From: Phaeodactylum tricornutum CCAP 1055/1
Lineage: Eukaryota; Bacillariophyta; Bacillariophyceae; Surirellales; Neidiaceae
Length of the DNA stretch: 64,000 nt
Direction: 5' to 3'
Assembly: GCF_000150955.2 (NCBI RefSeq)
Contig: NC_011692.1
Coordinates: 447,740-511,739 of the forward strand
Below the pieces are notes generated by a model that had not been told where the DNA came from, searched no databases, and was given only the letters and a program-made list of their open reading frames with translations. Shown here piece by piece: positions 20,626-31,628 of the stretch (positions within the stretch are counted from its first letter, which is position 1; each line of letters starts with the position of its first letter). Position numbers and translations under genes: made by a program.

Positions 20626-21219
20626 TTAGTTAGGGATGAGAGAAACTCCCAACTTTTCGTGGACCATCAAGGCAAGGATACCCATCTGAGCGGCACGGCC
20701 CTGGTTGAGCTCAATAGCACGCTTTTTGAACTGAGTTTCCTCATCGAAGGAGTCCCAGCCGAAGTCGATGTAGTCGTTGCGGAAGTCACCAGGGAATTCT
20801 CCTCCAGTTATGTCCTTCATGACCGCGATCTCGAGGAATCCAATGAAAGCAACGATCTGAGCGATTCCGGCGGTCGAGATGGTGGACAAAGCAGCGAAAC
20901 CATTGGGGATGGAAGCGAAGCTGGTTCCGGAGTAGTCGATGTCTCCCGGAAGACGGATTCCGTTCTCCTGGACAAGGTAACCAACGACAGCAAGCATGGA
21001 AATACGTCCGTGCTTGAGTTCAACGTAACGAAGACGGTCGAACTTTTCCTGGTCGCCGTCGGCAACCAATCCGAGGGGATCAAAGAAGCCAAGCGGAGGC
21101 TGGGCTCCGAGCTCGTTCTCGAAGGCCATGTTGGTGGCGACCGAGGTACGGGCGGACTGCTGGGCCGGAGCGAAGGCGGCGGCGGAGGCAAGGAGGGAGG
21201 CGAAAACGGCGAACTTCAT
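20626..21219 (-). CDS. Lhcf: Fucoxanthin-chlorophyll a/c-binding protein (Lhcf family), copy 1
   Basis: A 197-residue light-harvesting antenna protein of the thylakoid membrane. The N-terminus MKFAVFASLLASAAAFAP is a bipartite plastid-targeting signal with the diatom AAAFAP cleavage motif. The three-helix LHC fold is visible: helix 1 with the chlorophyll-binding motif RYVELKHGRISMLA (residues ~66-79), a middle helix (IAQIVAFIGFLEIAVM) and helix 3 with RAIELNQGRAAQMGILALMVHE. It matches the historical P. tricornutum FcpC/FcpD type closely, but I cannot assign the exact Lhcf number. Intronless. It lies in tandem, same strand, 695 bp from the second copy. Expression of such genes is strongly light-regulated (family knowledge). 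Confidence 0.95.
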   Translation of the reverse strand: MKFAVFASLLASAAAFAPAQQSARTSVATNMAFENELGAQPPLGFFDPLGLVADGDQEKFDRLRYVELKHGRISMLAVVGYLVQENGIRLPGDIDYSGTSFASIPNGFAALSTISTAGIAQIVAFIGFLEIAVMKDITGGEFPGDFRNDYIDFGWDSFDEETQFKKRAIELNQGRAAQMGILALMVHEKLGVSLIPN

Positions 21220-21530
21220 CTTGGTTAATTTTTCGATTTCGAAGATATGTGAAGATCCAGGTGGTGTGGATCACGAAAGCGTTCCGCCGCGTGCCAATCC
21301 ATCCATCGGCAGGGATCGTCGTTCAACCTGCCTACACGTGCTTCGCACGTAGAAATTCTACCAGTACAACGAAAGCTGCTGTCCGACGTTACGAACATGG
21401 TCTAGTCAGACAGTTGAAAGACCCGGAGTTTTGAGATCTTCGGTCGATCATAAAAAACCTTGCTAGCACAGAAATATTGCTGAGTTACGTTCACACCAAA
21501 AACAGAGCACTGTTCCAAGTCCGCAAGTTA

Positions 21531-21560
21531 CTTTTACATGTAAAAGTTTTACATGTAAAA
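21531..21560. repeat. Two tandem palindromes built on TTTTACATGTAAAA
   Basis: CTTTTACATGTAAAAG (21531-21546) is a perfect 16-bp palindrome, followed directly by TTTTACATGTAAAA (21547-21560). They lie in the 695-bp spacer between the two Lhcf genes, about 310 bp upstream of copy 1. They may be paired protein-binding sites or part of a termination signal for copy 2. The rest of the spacer shows nothing else. Confidence 0.55.
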
Positions 21561-21914
21561 GAGTTGTCTATGTTTATGAAATCAGCACCGCATGTCGAAA
21601 ATGCTATTTTGAGAATAGCCGATACTAATCATTGGCCTCTAAAAAAACGGAAGTATCAAGAATTCCAGACAAATCAGGATTTACAGATAACATAAATCGC
21701 GAAATGGAATTTTGCAACCAACGTTAACAGGTGTGTCTCCTTACCAAACGCTAGTCCAGTCCCTCCCAGCTGATGTCTTTCAACCAACAAGTATCTACGA
21801 CTGCAGCACTAATGCAAATGATAATATAAAAAAGAAGACAATGTTTTTCCCAGTGATTCAACTCGAATTGCACTAATCCTGTTAGATCTAACCGGAGGAA
21901 CATCAACCCATAGC

Positions 21915-22508
21915 TTAGTTGGGGATGAGGGAGACCCCTAGCTGTTCGTGGACCATCAAGGCAAGGATACCCATCTGAGCGGCGCGGCCCTGGTTGAGCT
22001 CAATAGCACGCTTCTGCATCTTGGTTTCCTCATCAAAGGAGTCCCAGCCGAAATCAATAAAGTCATTACGGAAGTCACCTACGAATTCTCCTCCAGTGAT
22101 ATCCTTCATGACGGCGAGCTCGAGGAATCCAATGAAAGCAACGATCTGGGCAATACCAGCACCGGAGATGGTGGTCAAAGCGGCGAAACCATTAGGGATC
22201 GATTCGAAGCTGGTTCCGGAGTAGTCGATGTCTCCCGGAAGTCGGATTCCGTTCTCCTGGACGAGGTATCCAGCAACGGCAAGCATGGAAATACGTCCGT
22301 GCTTGATCTCAACGTAACGAAGACGGTCGAACTTTTCCTGGTCACCGTCGGCGACGAGGCCGAGGGGATCGAAAAATCCAAGCGGAGGCTGGGCACCGAG
22401 CTCGTTCTCGAAGGCCATGTTGGTGGCGACCGAGGTACGGGCGGACTGCTGGGCCGGAGCGAAGGCGGCGGCGGAGGCAAGTAGGGAGGCGAAAACGGCG
22501 AACTTCAT
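21915..22508 (-). CDS. Lhcf: Fucoxanthin-chlorophyll a/c-binding protein (Lhcf family), copy 2
   Basis: A 197-residue paralogue of the gene at 20626. The targeting signal is identical and only scattered residues differ (for example YVEIKHGRISMLAVAGYL, TTISGAGIAQIVAF, ETKMQKRAIELNQ). Both LHC helices with their Glu/His and Glu/Asn chlorophyll ligands are intact. High nucleotide identity across the coding region and divergent flanks indicate a tandem duplication, possibly with gene conversion. It probably corresponds to one of the historical fcpC/fcpD genes. Its promoter lies in 22509-23062, where I see no other gene. Confidence 0.95.
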   Translation of the reverse strand: MKFAVFASLLASAAAFAPAQQSARTSVATNMAFENELGAQPPLGFFDPLGLVADGDQEKFDRLRYVEIKHGRISMLAVAGYLVQENGIRLPGDIDYSGTSFESIPNGFAALTTISGAGIAQIVAFIGFLELAVMKDITGGEFVGDFRNDFIDFGWDSFDEETKMQKRAIELNQGRAAQMGILALMVHEQLGVSLIPN

Positions 22509-23062
22509 CTTGAATAGTTTTCAACAAAAATTTGTGAGAAGTAAGTCTGTTCGGCACATTTCAGGCATAGCACTGGCGTATCTTGATGCGATGCCGACCT
22601 GCAGGTGTTGAACCAACGATTGCAAGATCCAAAGATACCTTCTACGAAACCCGGAAAAGACCACCTCGACAAATTGGGAAACTGAACACCGTATGGATGT
22701 TTCGGGTCACAGTGTAATAAATAAGAAGGTCATTAGCTGGAGGTATCTAGTCGATGGGACCAAATGTGTATCATTGCTTTTGCAGAGCGCCTCACTCTAA
22801 TATGCAAGCCAACTTCGCTTTCGTCTACTTCGTAGTGTGCCACAAATTTAGACCCAACCAAATAATCTAGACCAATATTGAAAAGTACATGTGATACACA
22901 CAATGTTTAACATTGCTGTTGCCTTTGTCTATTGCAAATTTCATGTTCCTGAGCCAAGTGTGCACCAAGCGAGGAACCTTGTTTGAACTACTTGGAAGCA
23001 GACAATTTTGATCATCACCCTTACTGACTATGATGCCTGCGTCGCTTACCCATACCAATGTA

Positions 23063-24208
23063 TTAGTCTTCGAGAATATTGCCGTATGTCTTACGAGTAG
23101 CGGAATTCATGTTTGTTGACTCAACAATCTATAAAAAGAAAAGGGGTGAGCAGCTTGGGATTATGCATGGGTTATTGATTGACCTTGACATAAACTGTAC
23201 CTTAAAGACACCAGAAAGAGGCGTATTCAAGTCATAAATGACTACGGCCAGCATTGCAAAGGTACCAATAAGCATCGACCAGCACATTCGCAATTGAAAT
23301 CCACCCAGAAACAGCAATGCGCTTTTATCGGTTAGCATCAGAAAAATAACGCAAATGGCCAAAGCCAATATGGCTAGATTACCATAGTGCCAAATAGGAA
23401 ATCTGGTTTGGTATGCAGCAATCAGGTTAGACCGGTGGTCGATAATACGGTTAACTGCGGCGTAAGCTTCCCCCAAAATCATTCCCGGAGCATTAGGTTC
23501 CAGTGATAGCTGATTGAGAAGCTTCAGAAGAGAGCCAAGCTCCTGACGACTGCGAAGGGAAACTGGACATATCTTTTTCTGCGCTGCGTCTTCGAAAACC
23601 CCTCGTACAAAGCTGTCCACAAGGGAGTCAGCCCGACTCCTGAATGGCTCGGGAAAATTTTCAATATGAATCTCGGTGCGACGAGCGTCATCAATGATTT
23701 CAGCTAAGGCCCTAGCCATTGTATTCTGTCTTGTTAACAAATTAGACACAGTCATCGAAACCAGCGTAGCAAACAAAATTGATATCACGGTTGTCACAGG
23801 TCCGTTCAAAGCCGGCGTGATAAGATCGGTAAGGTATGCACCCCCATCCACTGGTGACCAGGTATTTTGCGAAGCGACTTCTACGAAATTGTGAAAGGCG
23901 ACAGACGTGTCTTTGTATTGACTGAAAGCTATACCAGCCATCGCTGCAGGTGTAATAAGCAGCGCAAAGTCTTCGACGACGATTCTTGAAAGCGTGGCCC
24001 TCTCTCGATTCGCATCAATACTTTCCGACAGTGGAACGGTCAATCGTGGAGCTCCAGTTATATGAAAGTAGCGTAGCCCAGAAAAACCATTGAGGCCGTT
24101 CTGTAGATGAGATGGAGTCAAAAAACTCTCAACACAGGAAAAAGAAAGAACAAGTAGCTGTAAGTAGAGGCAGCAGCCTGCGGCAGGCCTCAACATTGAC
24201 AAAAGCAT
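23063..24208 (-). CDS. DUF4239-like (bestrophin-like) membrane protein
   Basis: Two exons, 24208-23201 and 23128-23063, joined across a 72-bp intron (23129-23200, GTACAG...TTATAG). Splicing turns the end into SGVFK-IVESTNMNS and gives 357 residues. The N-terminus has a signal-like hydrophobic stretch followed by SFLTP. Two membrane segments lie near 130-150 (VTTVISILFATLVSMTV) and two near 270-320 (LAILALAICVIFLMLT; WSMLIGTFAMLAVVIYDL), ending in YDLNTPLSGVFK. This layout and the closing D-x-x-x-P-x-x-G motif are typical of DUF4239 proteins, distant relatives of bestrophin channels. Plastid or secretory localisation is possible. Function is not established. Confidence 0.65.
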
Positions 24209-24856
24209 GTTGTCTAATATCTGCTTCTAGAAAACTTCAAAATTTTTGCAAGTGACAGTTACTGTGAATTCACAGAACCTCAACAAAGCAACACGGAGTT
24301 GCAAACGCGAAAAGAGTCTGAATCGACATTTCAACAGGGGTGTTCCTTTAAACTATGTTAAGAATAGCAAATTTAATGATAGCGACTGCTTTCCATTATT
24401 CCACAGGTACAACTAATCGTCTACCAGTGTAGAGGAAGCTGTACAATACAGGGTATACTTTTAAGACCGGTCTTATGTAAAGATAACCTTTAGTGAAGGT
24501 CAATCCATAAAGGACATTTATGAGGGCTCGCAGATTCTGCGAACCACTACTCTTGTGAAACATACGGAAATTTACTAGTACAGAAGGAACTCAGCTTTGA
24601 TTCCCTGTCACCAACAGGATACCTAATTGAGAAATAGTCTTGTAAAAGGGCAGTCTCTATGTCAAGGCGATGGAGTGTCGTTTGGGAAAAGCAAAAGCTG
24701 CCACTGGTTAGTTCGTTGCAATTTGTCTTTCGTTTCTTGTACCGAAGCTTGACGAATCGCAAGGATCGTCAATATGCAAAAATAGCAATCAATCGGACAG
24801 TGTGTCGACGATATTCCGTCAAGAACCAATGATATTGATCTGCAATGTTGACGATC
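24209..24856. other. Intergenic, nothing recognised
   Basis: There is no credible gene. It must hold the 5' region of the DUF4239-like gene and the 3' region of the PHF5A gene. Confidence 0.5.
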
Positions 24857-25299
24857 CTACCGTTTCTTGAAGCCGTATTTTTTCCGCTCGTAGAACAGAT
24901 CTGTTTTTGTCGATCCCAGGTTTACAATTTTTGGGCATCCGTCTCTATCTTTCTCTTGTTGTACACATTCGCGGCAATAATATGCGTCCGTAACACCCGC
25001 ATTCCCACATATGACACACCGGCCTTCTAAACTACCGTAGTTGCATTCGTCGCAAATGTGCACCAACGTATGTGGATTGACAAACGAACTGCAGATACAG
25101 CAAAGCCCATCGCCTGGAAGAAATAAACAACTGTTTGAGCTTTAGGAAATCCATAATATTCGCTACGTCACAATTCAATGGTGGACGCAATCCAAAAGCG
25201 AGCGCCACTGCTCTTTCACTTACATTTTTCGCAGAGGCGACCGATGGCGACGCCAGGCTGCTTGCGGCACATGACTAGATCGGGGTGATGCTTTGCCAT
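24857..25299 (-). CDS. PHF5A: PHF5A/Rds3, zinc-finger subunit of the SF3b splicing complex
   Basis: Two exons, 25299-25224 and 25113-24857, with a 110-bp intron (25114-25223, GTAAGT...TTCCAG) splitting a Cys codon. The spliced product has 110 residues, the same length as human PHF5A. It starts [20 protein letters not shown] and ends [14 protein letters not shown]. All CxxC pairs of the three-zinc knot are present (CEKC, CCIC, ICDEC, CVIC, YYCREC). PHF5A sits in SF3b of the U2 snRNP and helps recognise the branch point. It is one of the most conserved spliceosomal proteins, so the assignment is firm. The gene is divergent from TypA. Confidence 0.97.
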
Positions 25300-25868
25300 T
25301 TTCCTTTGGGGTTTACGACTGCTCGACGAAGAAATACCGGAGGTTATGTAAAGCAAGCTGGTCTATATTGAGTCGAATCGTGATTACGGATGCAAAACTT
25401 ATCGTTGATGTGATGGTTGGTGTTGGGAGAGTTTGGTGGCCGCAAGGTTTGATTGTGACGAGAGGGGCGTGGGAGCCAAGCACGCATGGCGTGACCACGA
25501 GGGAAAGGTGGTCGGCATGTTTCGTCCAAGTGGCATACAGTGGCAGCGCTGTACGATAGCCGTATATTTTCCGTACGTCTGAAGGACGGTGATGATAACC
25601 AAGATTGTCCGTCTGTCTTCCTCCCGATGGAACGTTGCGACGTCATCTTTTTTCCTCTCCCGGACGACGACTGTCCGGAGGAATAACGACCGACCGAGGC
25701 CGAAGCTCCGATGATGGATGGTCGTGCCACAGTCTCTCTCTAGCTACGAGTCTCTGTTGCTGGTGGGTTATACTTTGTTTCCGCAAGAACGTGCACGACT
25801 CTTACGCTGGTCGGCAATAAAGACCACACCTACGTGCGTCCTTTTATCATTTGGATTTGATTTTCTCA
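25300..25868. promoter_or_regulatory. Divergent promoter region between PHF5A and typA
   Basis: A 569-bp spacer separates two divergently transcribed genes. Open frames here are short and on both strands without recognisable content. It should contain both promoters; I see no clear TATA box or known motif. Confidence 0.4.
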
Positions 25869-28299
25869 ATGCGCTTCCCAATGAATCGAGGGGTCAATGG
25901 ACTTTGGAGAAAACAAGCGTCAAAGTTCAGTTTCGGCTACAAGGCGAACAAACCACAAGCAAAGGCCGCATCTTCGGCATGCTCTATCAGATTTTTTCAA
26001 CAATCCGGCACTAGAGTCTTAGTGTGGAACTCGGCAATTTCCGTTAATCCGTCGTACAATAACATATCAAAGGGTTCAGGAACGATGGCGTTCAGCTCTT
26101 CCGCTGCAGAAGGAACGGCCTCTCCGCCGTCATATTCCTTGGTTCGACGAAATGGAGTCCGAAATGTCGCTGTGATTGCTCATGTAAGTATCAAACAAGC
26201 GAGGCCCATCCATGTATACCGAGGTTGTCCTCAACACTAAAGTTATTTGGTTCGTGACAGGTTGATCACGGAAAAACTACTTTAGTCGACAAATTACTAG
26301 GCGCCGCTCGACGAAGTCAAGGTATTAGCGGTGATGGCGTTGATCGTCTTTTGGACTCTGGCGAGCTGGAACAAGAGCGTGGAATTACCATTACCTCTAA
26401 AGTTACAAGATTGGATTACGTGAACGGAGGCGATAGGATGGTGGTCAACTGTGTGGATACTCCTGGACACGCAGACTTTTGCGGGGAAGTCGATCGAATC
26501 CTTAGTATGGTCGATGGTGTAGTCCTTGTTGTGGACGCTGCAGAGGGCCCCATGACACAGACCAAGTACGTTCTCAGTCGGGCTCTCACTTTGGGACTTA
26601 AACCCGTTGTTGTTTTGAACAAATGCGATCGTTCTGATGCGATGGCCAGAATAGATTCCGGAGAAACGGAAAGCAAACTGCTGGATCTTTTTGACGCGCT
26701 TGGTGCGACCGACGAGCAGATGAACTATGTGACCCTCTATGCGTCCGCAAGAGAAGGATGGATGACAGCTGACCCCTTAGAAGCACTGGAAATTGCTGAA
26801 AACGGTTATGCTGGTGATGAGAAATATGGTATGACGAATCTGCTGGACTCGATCGTCTCACAGATCCCTGAACCTGCTGCCCGAATGTACAATGTTGAGA
26901 CTACTTCAGGCGAGTCCCATGATGGTACAGCCTTTTTGGGTGACACTTTTAGCTTAGCTGCTGTTACTGTCGGCTTCGATGCATATCTCGGACGGTCTTG
27001 CACTGGGCGCATTTTTTCAGGATCTATTGCTGTGAACGACAGTGTTTCTATATTGAAAAGAGACGCTGCCGTCGGAGCAGGTATTTCACCGGGTTCTCAG
27101 AACGTCGCTGGCGTCTTCGTCTACGAAGGAATAAGTAGGACTCCGTATGAAAAGACGGCATATGCGGGAGATATTGTGACTTTGGCTGGAGTCCCAGATG
27201 CGATCGCGGTGGGCGACACACTCACAGGTACATCCGACCCAGTCGAAGAGCCTATTGAAACTCCGCCTTTGACTCCCCCAACCCTTTCGATGGATTTTGG
27301 CGCAAACAATGGACCATTGGCGGGGAAGGAAGGCACCAAGATTGCCTCATCTAAGATTCGGGACCGCTTAGTTTCGGAGACAGACAACAACGTAACTCTT
27401 GTGGTGGAAAAGTCCGAGGCTGACAGTGACAAAACAGTTGTTTTCGCCCGCGGGGAGCTCCAGCTGGGAATTTTGGTGGAACAAATGCGGCGCGAAGGGT
27501 TTGAGATTATTATTTCTCCACCCCGTATCCTCACCGTTATTTGCCCAGAGACAGGTAAAGAGTTGGAACCGTTCGAGGAAGTAACGATTGACGTTGATTC
27601 TGAGTATTCTGGTACAGTTGTGAGCGCTTTAACCGGAGACAGGAAGGGAGTCATGGTGGAAATGAGTGAGAGTTCTGCTGACGGTAAAAGTAGATTGATT
27701 TTCGAGGTTCCGAGCCGAGGTTTGCTGGGCTTCTCGTCCGAAATTGCAACTGCGACAAAGGGGAGCGCTGTCGTCACCCATTTGTTCGTTGAAAATCGGG
27801 AGTATGCAGGTAACCTGGGAAGTGGTCTGGTGAAAGGCAAGCTGGTGAGCAACGCTCAAGGAAAAGCGACTTCTTACGCCCTTGCCTCGCTGTCTGCCAG
27901 AGGAACCCTCTTTGTCGCTCCCGGCGACGAGGTGTATAGCGGAATGGTAATTGGAGAAAATGCAAAAATTGGCGACCTCGAAGTCAATCCAGTTCGAGCA
28001 AAAGAAACCACAAATATGAGGACCCAAGCCAAAGAGGAGAAGGTCGCGTTGCCTCCTCCAAAGAGAAGGAGTGTCGAGGAACTCATTGGTATGTCTTGCT
28101 CGTCTACACTGCCCTACTTCTTTGCTATCTACTCACTGAATTTCCATTTCTTTGACAAGGGTACATGGCGGAAGACGAGGTCATCGAAATTACGCCTAAG
28201 AGTATTAGACTCAGAAAAGAGATTCTGGACTCTTCTGCCAGAGAGCGTGCAGCCAGAACCAAGTCGAAGCAAATTCGAGCTCAGAAAGACAAGAAGTAA
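25869..28299 (+). CDS. typA: TypA/BipA ribosome-associated translational GTPase, probably organellar
   Basis: Three exons: 25869-26183, 26261-28088, 28160-28299. Introns 26184-26260 (77 bp) and 28089-28159 (71 bp) are both GT-AG. The product has 760 residues. Exon 1 encodes an Arg/Ser-rich presequence and NVAVIAH; exon 2 continues VDHGKTTLVDKLL (P-loop). The other GTPase motifs are ELEQERGITI (switch I), DTPGHADF (G3) and LNKCD (G4). Domain II, EF-G-like domains and the TypA C-terminal domain follow. It ends in a basic tail (ARTKSKQIRAQKDKK). TypA acts on ribosomes under stress. The presequence suggests mitochondrion or plastid; start at the first in-frame ATG. Longer than bacterial TypA (about 610) because of the N-terminal extension. 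Confidence 0.93.
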
Positions 28300-28497
28300 A
28301 ACTTGTTTTTAGCATCATTTCCAAGGGAAAAAGCCAAAAAATAAAAAAGAGTGATTCCACATGGAAGTAGGGTTTGTACTTATCAGTTAGGAAACATAGA
28401 TGTTGCCACCAATGCCGTTTTCTGCATCTAATAAATCGAGCCCCTCCATTAGTTTCAGCTCATTTTGCTTCTCTTCCACCTTGGCAGCTCCGAAAAT

Positions 28498-29319
28498 TTA
28501 CTCGGATGCTAGGTATTCCTTGACTTGGTCAGCTTTGTCGAAGCTGTAATTTTCAAGCTGGATAGTGACAGCCAAAATTGCTTTGTAGGCGTTAGCGATA
28601 CTGTGCGGAACACTTGCCTGGGTAGGGAATCCCATGGCCAAAGAGAGCGAGGCAATCATGTTAAGGGCACCCACGAACTTGCTCGCCAACACATCATCCG
28701 TGATCTCGAGAATTTTGGCATCAAAAAGCGATCCATTATCGTAGACCTTCTTGAGGACCAAACCATAGGTAAATGGTTCAATATCGAGCTTCAAAAGAAG
28801 AGCAGCCTGCGAAGCAGTGACACGATCTCCAGCCTGAATGAGGGCAGTGTCATTGACCATCTCAATCTGACCGCGGGTAATTTTGGTTGCAATTTGAAGC
28901 GTCTGGAAGAAGGCAGTCTGGCCAGGGTCACATCCAGTGGGACCTTTAGGCACGACGACATTGATCGGGGCGACGGAACCGACACGAGCCGGGGCGGGGC
29001 GAGTGTTGGACTCCAAAACTTCGCGAATTTCACCCAAATCTCCGTTGGTGAAAACAAAGCCGACATTACCGCGGCACGTCTCAATCAATTTTTCCACAGG
29101 AGTTCCCGGGTTTTCGGCAACGAACTCTTTCATGCACTTGCGCATCATGGTGTTCTTTCCCATGAGGACTTCTGCCTTTCCGCGGAGGCCGCGACGAGTC
29201 ATCTGGAGCTGCTTGGAACCGACATTATCGACTTCAACGATAAAAGCTTTGGAGTACTGTGTAAGCATCGACTTCAAGCGCTCAAAGTATTCAGCTTTAC
29301 GCTCAGTGGAAAGGGGCAT
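28498..29319 (-). CDS. RPLP0: 60S acidic ribosomal protein P0, truncated C-terminus
   Basis: A 273-residue protein from the ATG at 29319, in a strong GCCACC context. The rRNA-binding L10 domain is clear (GKNTMMRKCMKEF, GFVFTNGDLGEIR) and so is the P0-specific insertion (PTGCDPGQTAFFQTLQIATKI). Spine helices for P1/P2 dimers follow. The protein stops at EYLASE, whereas P0 proteins normally run about 40 residues further, through an Ala/Glu-rich hinge to a conserved MGFGLFD-like peptide that recruits elongation factors. After the TAA (28498-28500) the frame reopens for 36 codons, with tail-like traces (KVEEKQ, MEGLDLLD). An alternative donor GA|GTAAAT overlaps the stop. Either an intron, a mutation or a decaying paralogue. 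Confidence 0.85.
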   Translation of the reverse strand: MPLSTERKAEYFERLKSMLTQYSKAFIVEVDNVGSKQLQMTRRGLRGKAEVLMGKNTMMRKCMKEFVAENPGTPVEKLIETCRGNVGFVFTNGDLGEIREVLESNTRPAPARVGSVAPINVVVPKGPTGCDPGQTAFFQTLQIATKITRGQIEMVNDTALIQAGDRVTASQAALLLKLDIEPFTYGLVLKKVYDNGSLFDAKILEITDDVLASKFVGALNMIASLSLAMGFPTQASVPHSIANAYKAILAVTIQLENYSFDKADQVKEYLASE

Positions 29320-29780
29320 GGTGGCTCTCGGGTTCAAAAACTAAAACTTCGGGCGAAGGAGAGTCGCTATGCAATCCAACAATTTAACCGAAGTCTGCGA
29401 ATGACTGATCAAATATGAAATTTATGAGAAAGTTTGATTTTTCGTTTTGCATGAAACAAAGCAATTCCAAGGGGCTCATGATCGATATGAACGTCAATGG
29501 CAATTAGTAACCGGTAAGAGGTACAAACGTGCACCGTGGTACATACTTTCTTTGGCGAACAACACCGGCTAAAGGTCCTTCAAACAAGTGCACCGCGCGT
29601 TACGATATACACAGGCTTTTCAGACACGACTTGTGGAAGGGATGATCGCTTGTACAAGAGAAGCCATGGTGGACTTACCTATATGGTCTTCGACAAACTT
29701 ATGGACACCAGTGTTGTTGTCGGAACTGATTGTAAACAAGCGTCGGGAAGAAATGTAGCGTCTGTACGGCGTACTATCCT
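29320..29780. other. Intergenic, nothing recognised
   Basis: Spacer between the start of P0 and the end of the recombinase-like gene. It holds the P0 promoter. No motif stands out. Confidence 0.4.
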
Positions 29781-31628
29781 TTAAAACGTCTTGCCCCCGC
29801 TCGCGAAAACGACAAGAATGCTTGTAGTCTCCAGCATCCTGCTCTGTCCCAGCTGAATAGTATTCATAGTCCGATTCGTTGTTTCCATGTAGCCTCCCAG
29901 TGTCCTAGGATCCGCAGAAAATTGCTCCTCCCCGACAACCTCTAGCATCTCAGACCAGCTTGCTGACTCAAAATTTCTCTCGAGAAAGTCTTTCTGAACC
30001 AAAGTACTCCATGCTTTCAACTCATCCCACAAGATGCCTGCTGTTTGACTTGCCTTAAGGATTCGTAACAGAAACGGGTGCTTTTCGATACAAGTGCGTT
30101 GACCTTGCCGGAATGGGTGAGACGGATTTGGATGTTCTTGAAGGACTTTGACAAACTTGGGCAGATAACGGAGAATAGTTGCCGTCAAGAGATCATACAG
30201 ATTTCGTAACTCACGAAGTCGATTTTTCCGATCGTCGATGGTGCAAAATATATTGGAGTCTATGCCTTTGTCTTCGTAGTTCACAAATAGTGCAGCAACA
30301 AAACAACAAACCTTCTCTGCTTCTTTAAATCCCTGAAGTCGAATGGGATGGAGTCTTGGAGGACGCCCACCTAGTATCTCACCACGAAAAGATGGCGTAT
30401 TCCATTCGCTGAACACCCTCGAAACTTGTCGATCATTTTTCGGATTAAATGATAGGTAATCAAAAATAGTATGCACTGCTTTCATCAGCCATCCTGCCCG
30501 GAAGCATACCCATGTTGTGAGCAATAGAGCACTTTCATTTGCCATTTCGACTGCAGAGCGCTTAGCCGAATGTGTTGAGAGTCCGGCTGAAATGCCGTGC
30601 TTATGAAGCAAACCGCTATAGTAATAGGCAGCATTGGCTGGGGGATCCAATCCAACCGTTTCTTCTTCTCCTGTCAGATTGAATATTCCTGGCTCATTGT
30701 TGACACTAGTTGTACCGACGCAGCTGCTGCCATCAAATTCCTCGCTAAAATCTTCATCATCCTGATACAAACCGGCAGCTCTAGCCATTTCGTTCGGACC
30801 TACAAGCTCCTCGCTTGTCTTAATTAGTCGCTCCAAAAGTGCTTGAAAGTACTTGGTGACTTTTTTGCTGGAATCTACCTTTGCTTTCAAAGTACTATCT
30901 TGGGTAGTCTCATTTCCAATTTCTTCATCATTGATGTTTCCAGCTGATAAATTGCGCAACTCCACTTTTTCGGCAAAGGTCGGGAACAACGAGTCGTTTG
31001 GGTTGGTATTCATCACAGCACTATAGGCAAATGCAAACACCCAATCAAGCAACATTTCACTTTGGTGAGGAACAATAGAAAGATCCTGCTCGTGGCTGAC
31101 TTTCGACCTCCACAGCCTCACAACAAAGGTCTTGTCACCACTATCGGCCCATTCTGATGGCTCTCCAAGAGAAACTCTAGACCGTGATATCATGGCCACT
31201 TCCTGGCCCCGGCCGGCTAAGTATCGGAGCGTCAAAAGATAAAATAACATATCCGCCATCGGAAAAGAACCGTCCCAGATACATAACAACGCAATTACAA
31301 GAAAGTCGTTCCGAGCAGCTGTGACATGAGATCTGGCCAGAGGCGTCTTGTTCCGGACGGCTCTTTCAACAAAACGTCTTGTCATGGACTGGCGAATTCG
31401 CGTTTGTTGCGCATCGTCGAAAGATCTCTTTAGCCCCAAATCAAGGCAACGACGAAGAATCTCGTTCTTAATGGAGCTCAGGTATCGTTCTGCCGTGTTG
31501 TACGAAATTCCGTTGCCATCCGAGAAATTGTCCTGCGTTTCGTTCTTATTCCCACGGAGTTTTTCGGCCCTTGTCAAATATCCAGCAAAGAGATTCAGCA
31601 GTTTGTCGTTGATCTTTTCCACGGCGAT

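Noticed and set aside
20659-21228. Long plus-strand open frames antisense to both Lhcf genes (also 21948-22484)
   Set aside because: They mirror the codon bias of the real genes on the other strand and show no family pattern.
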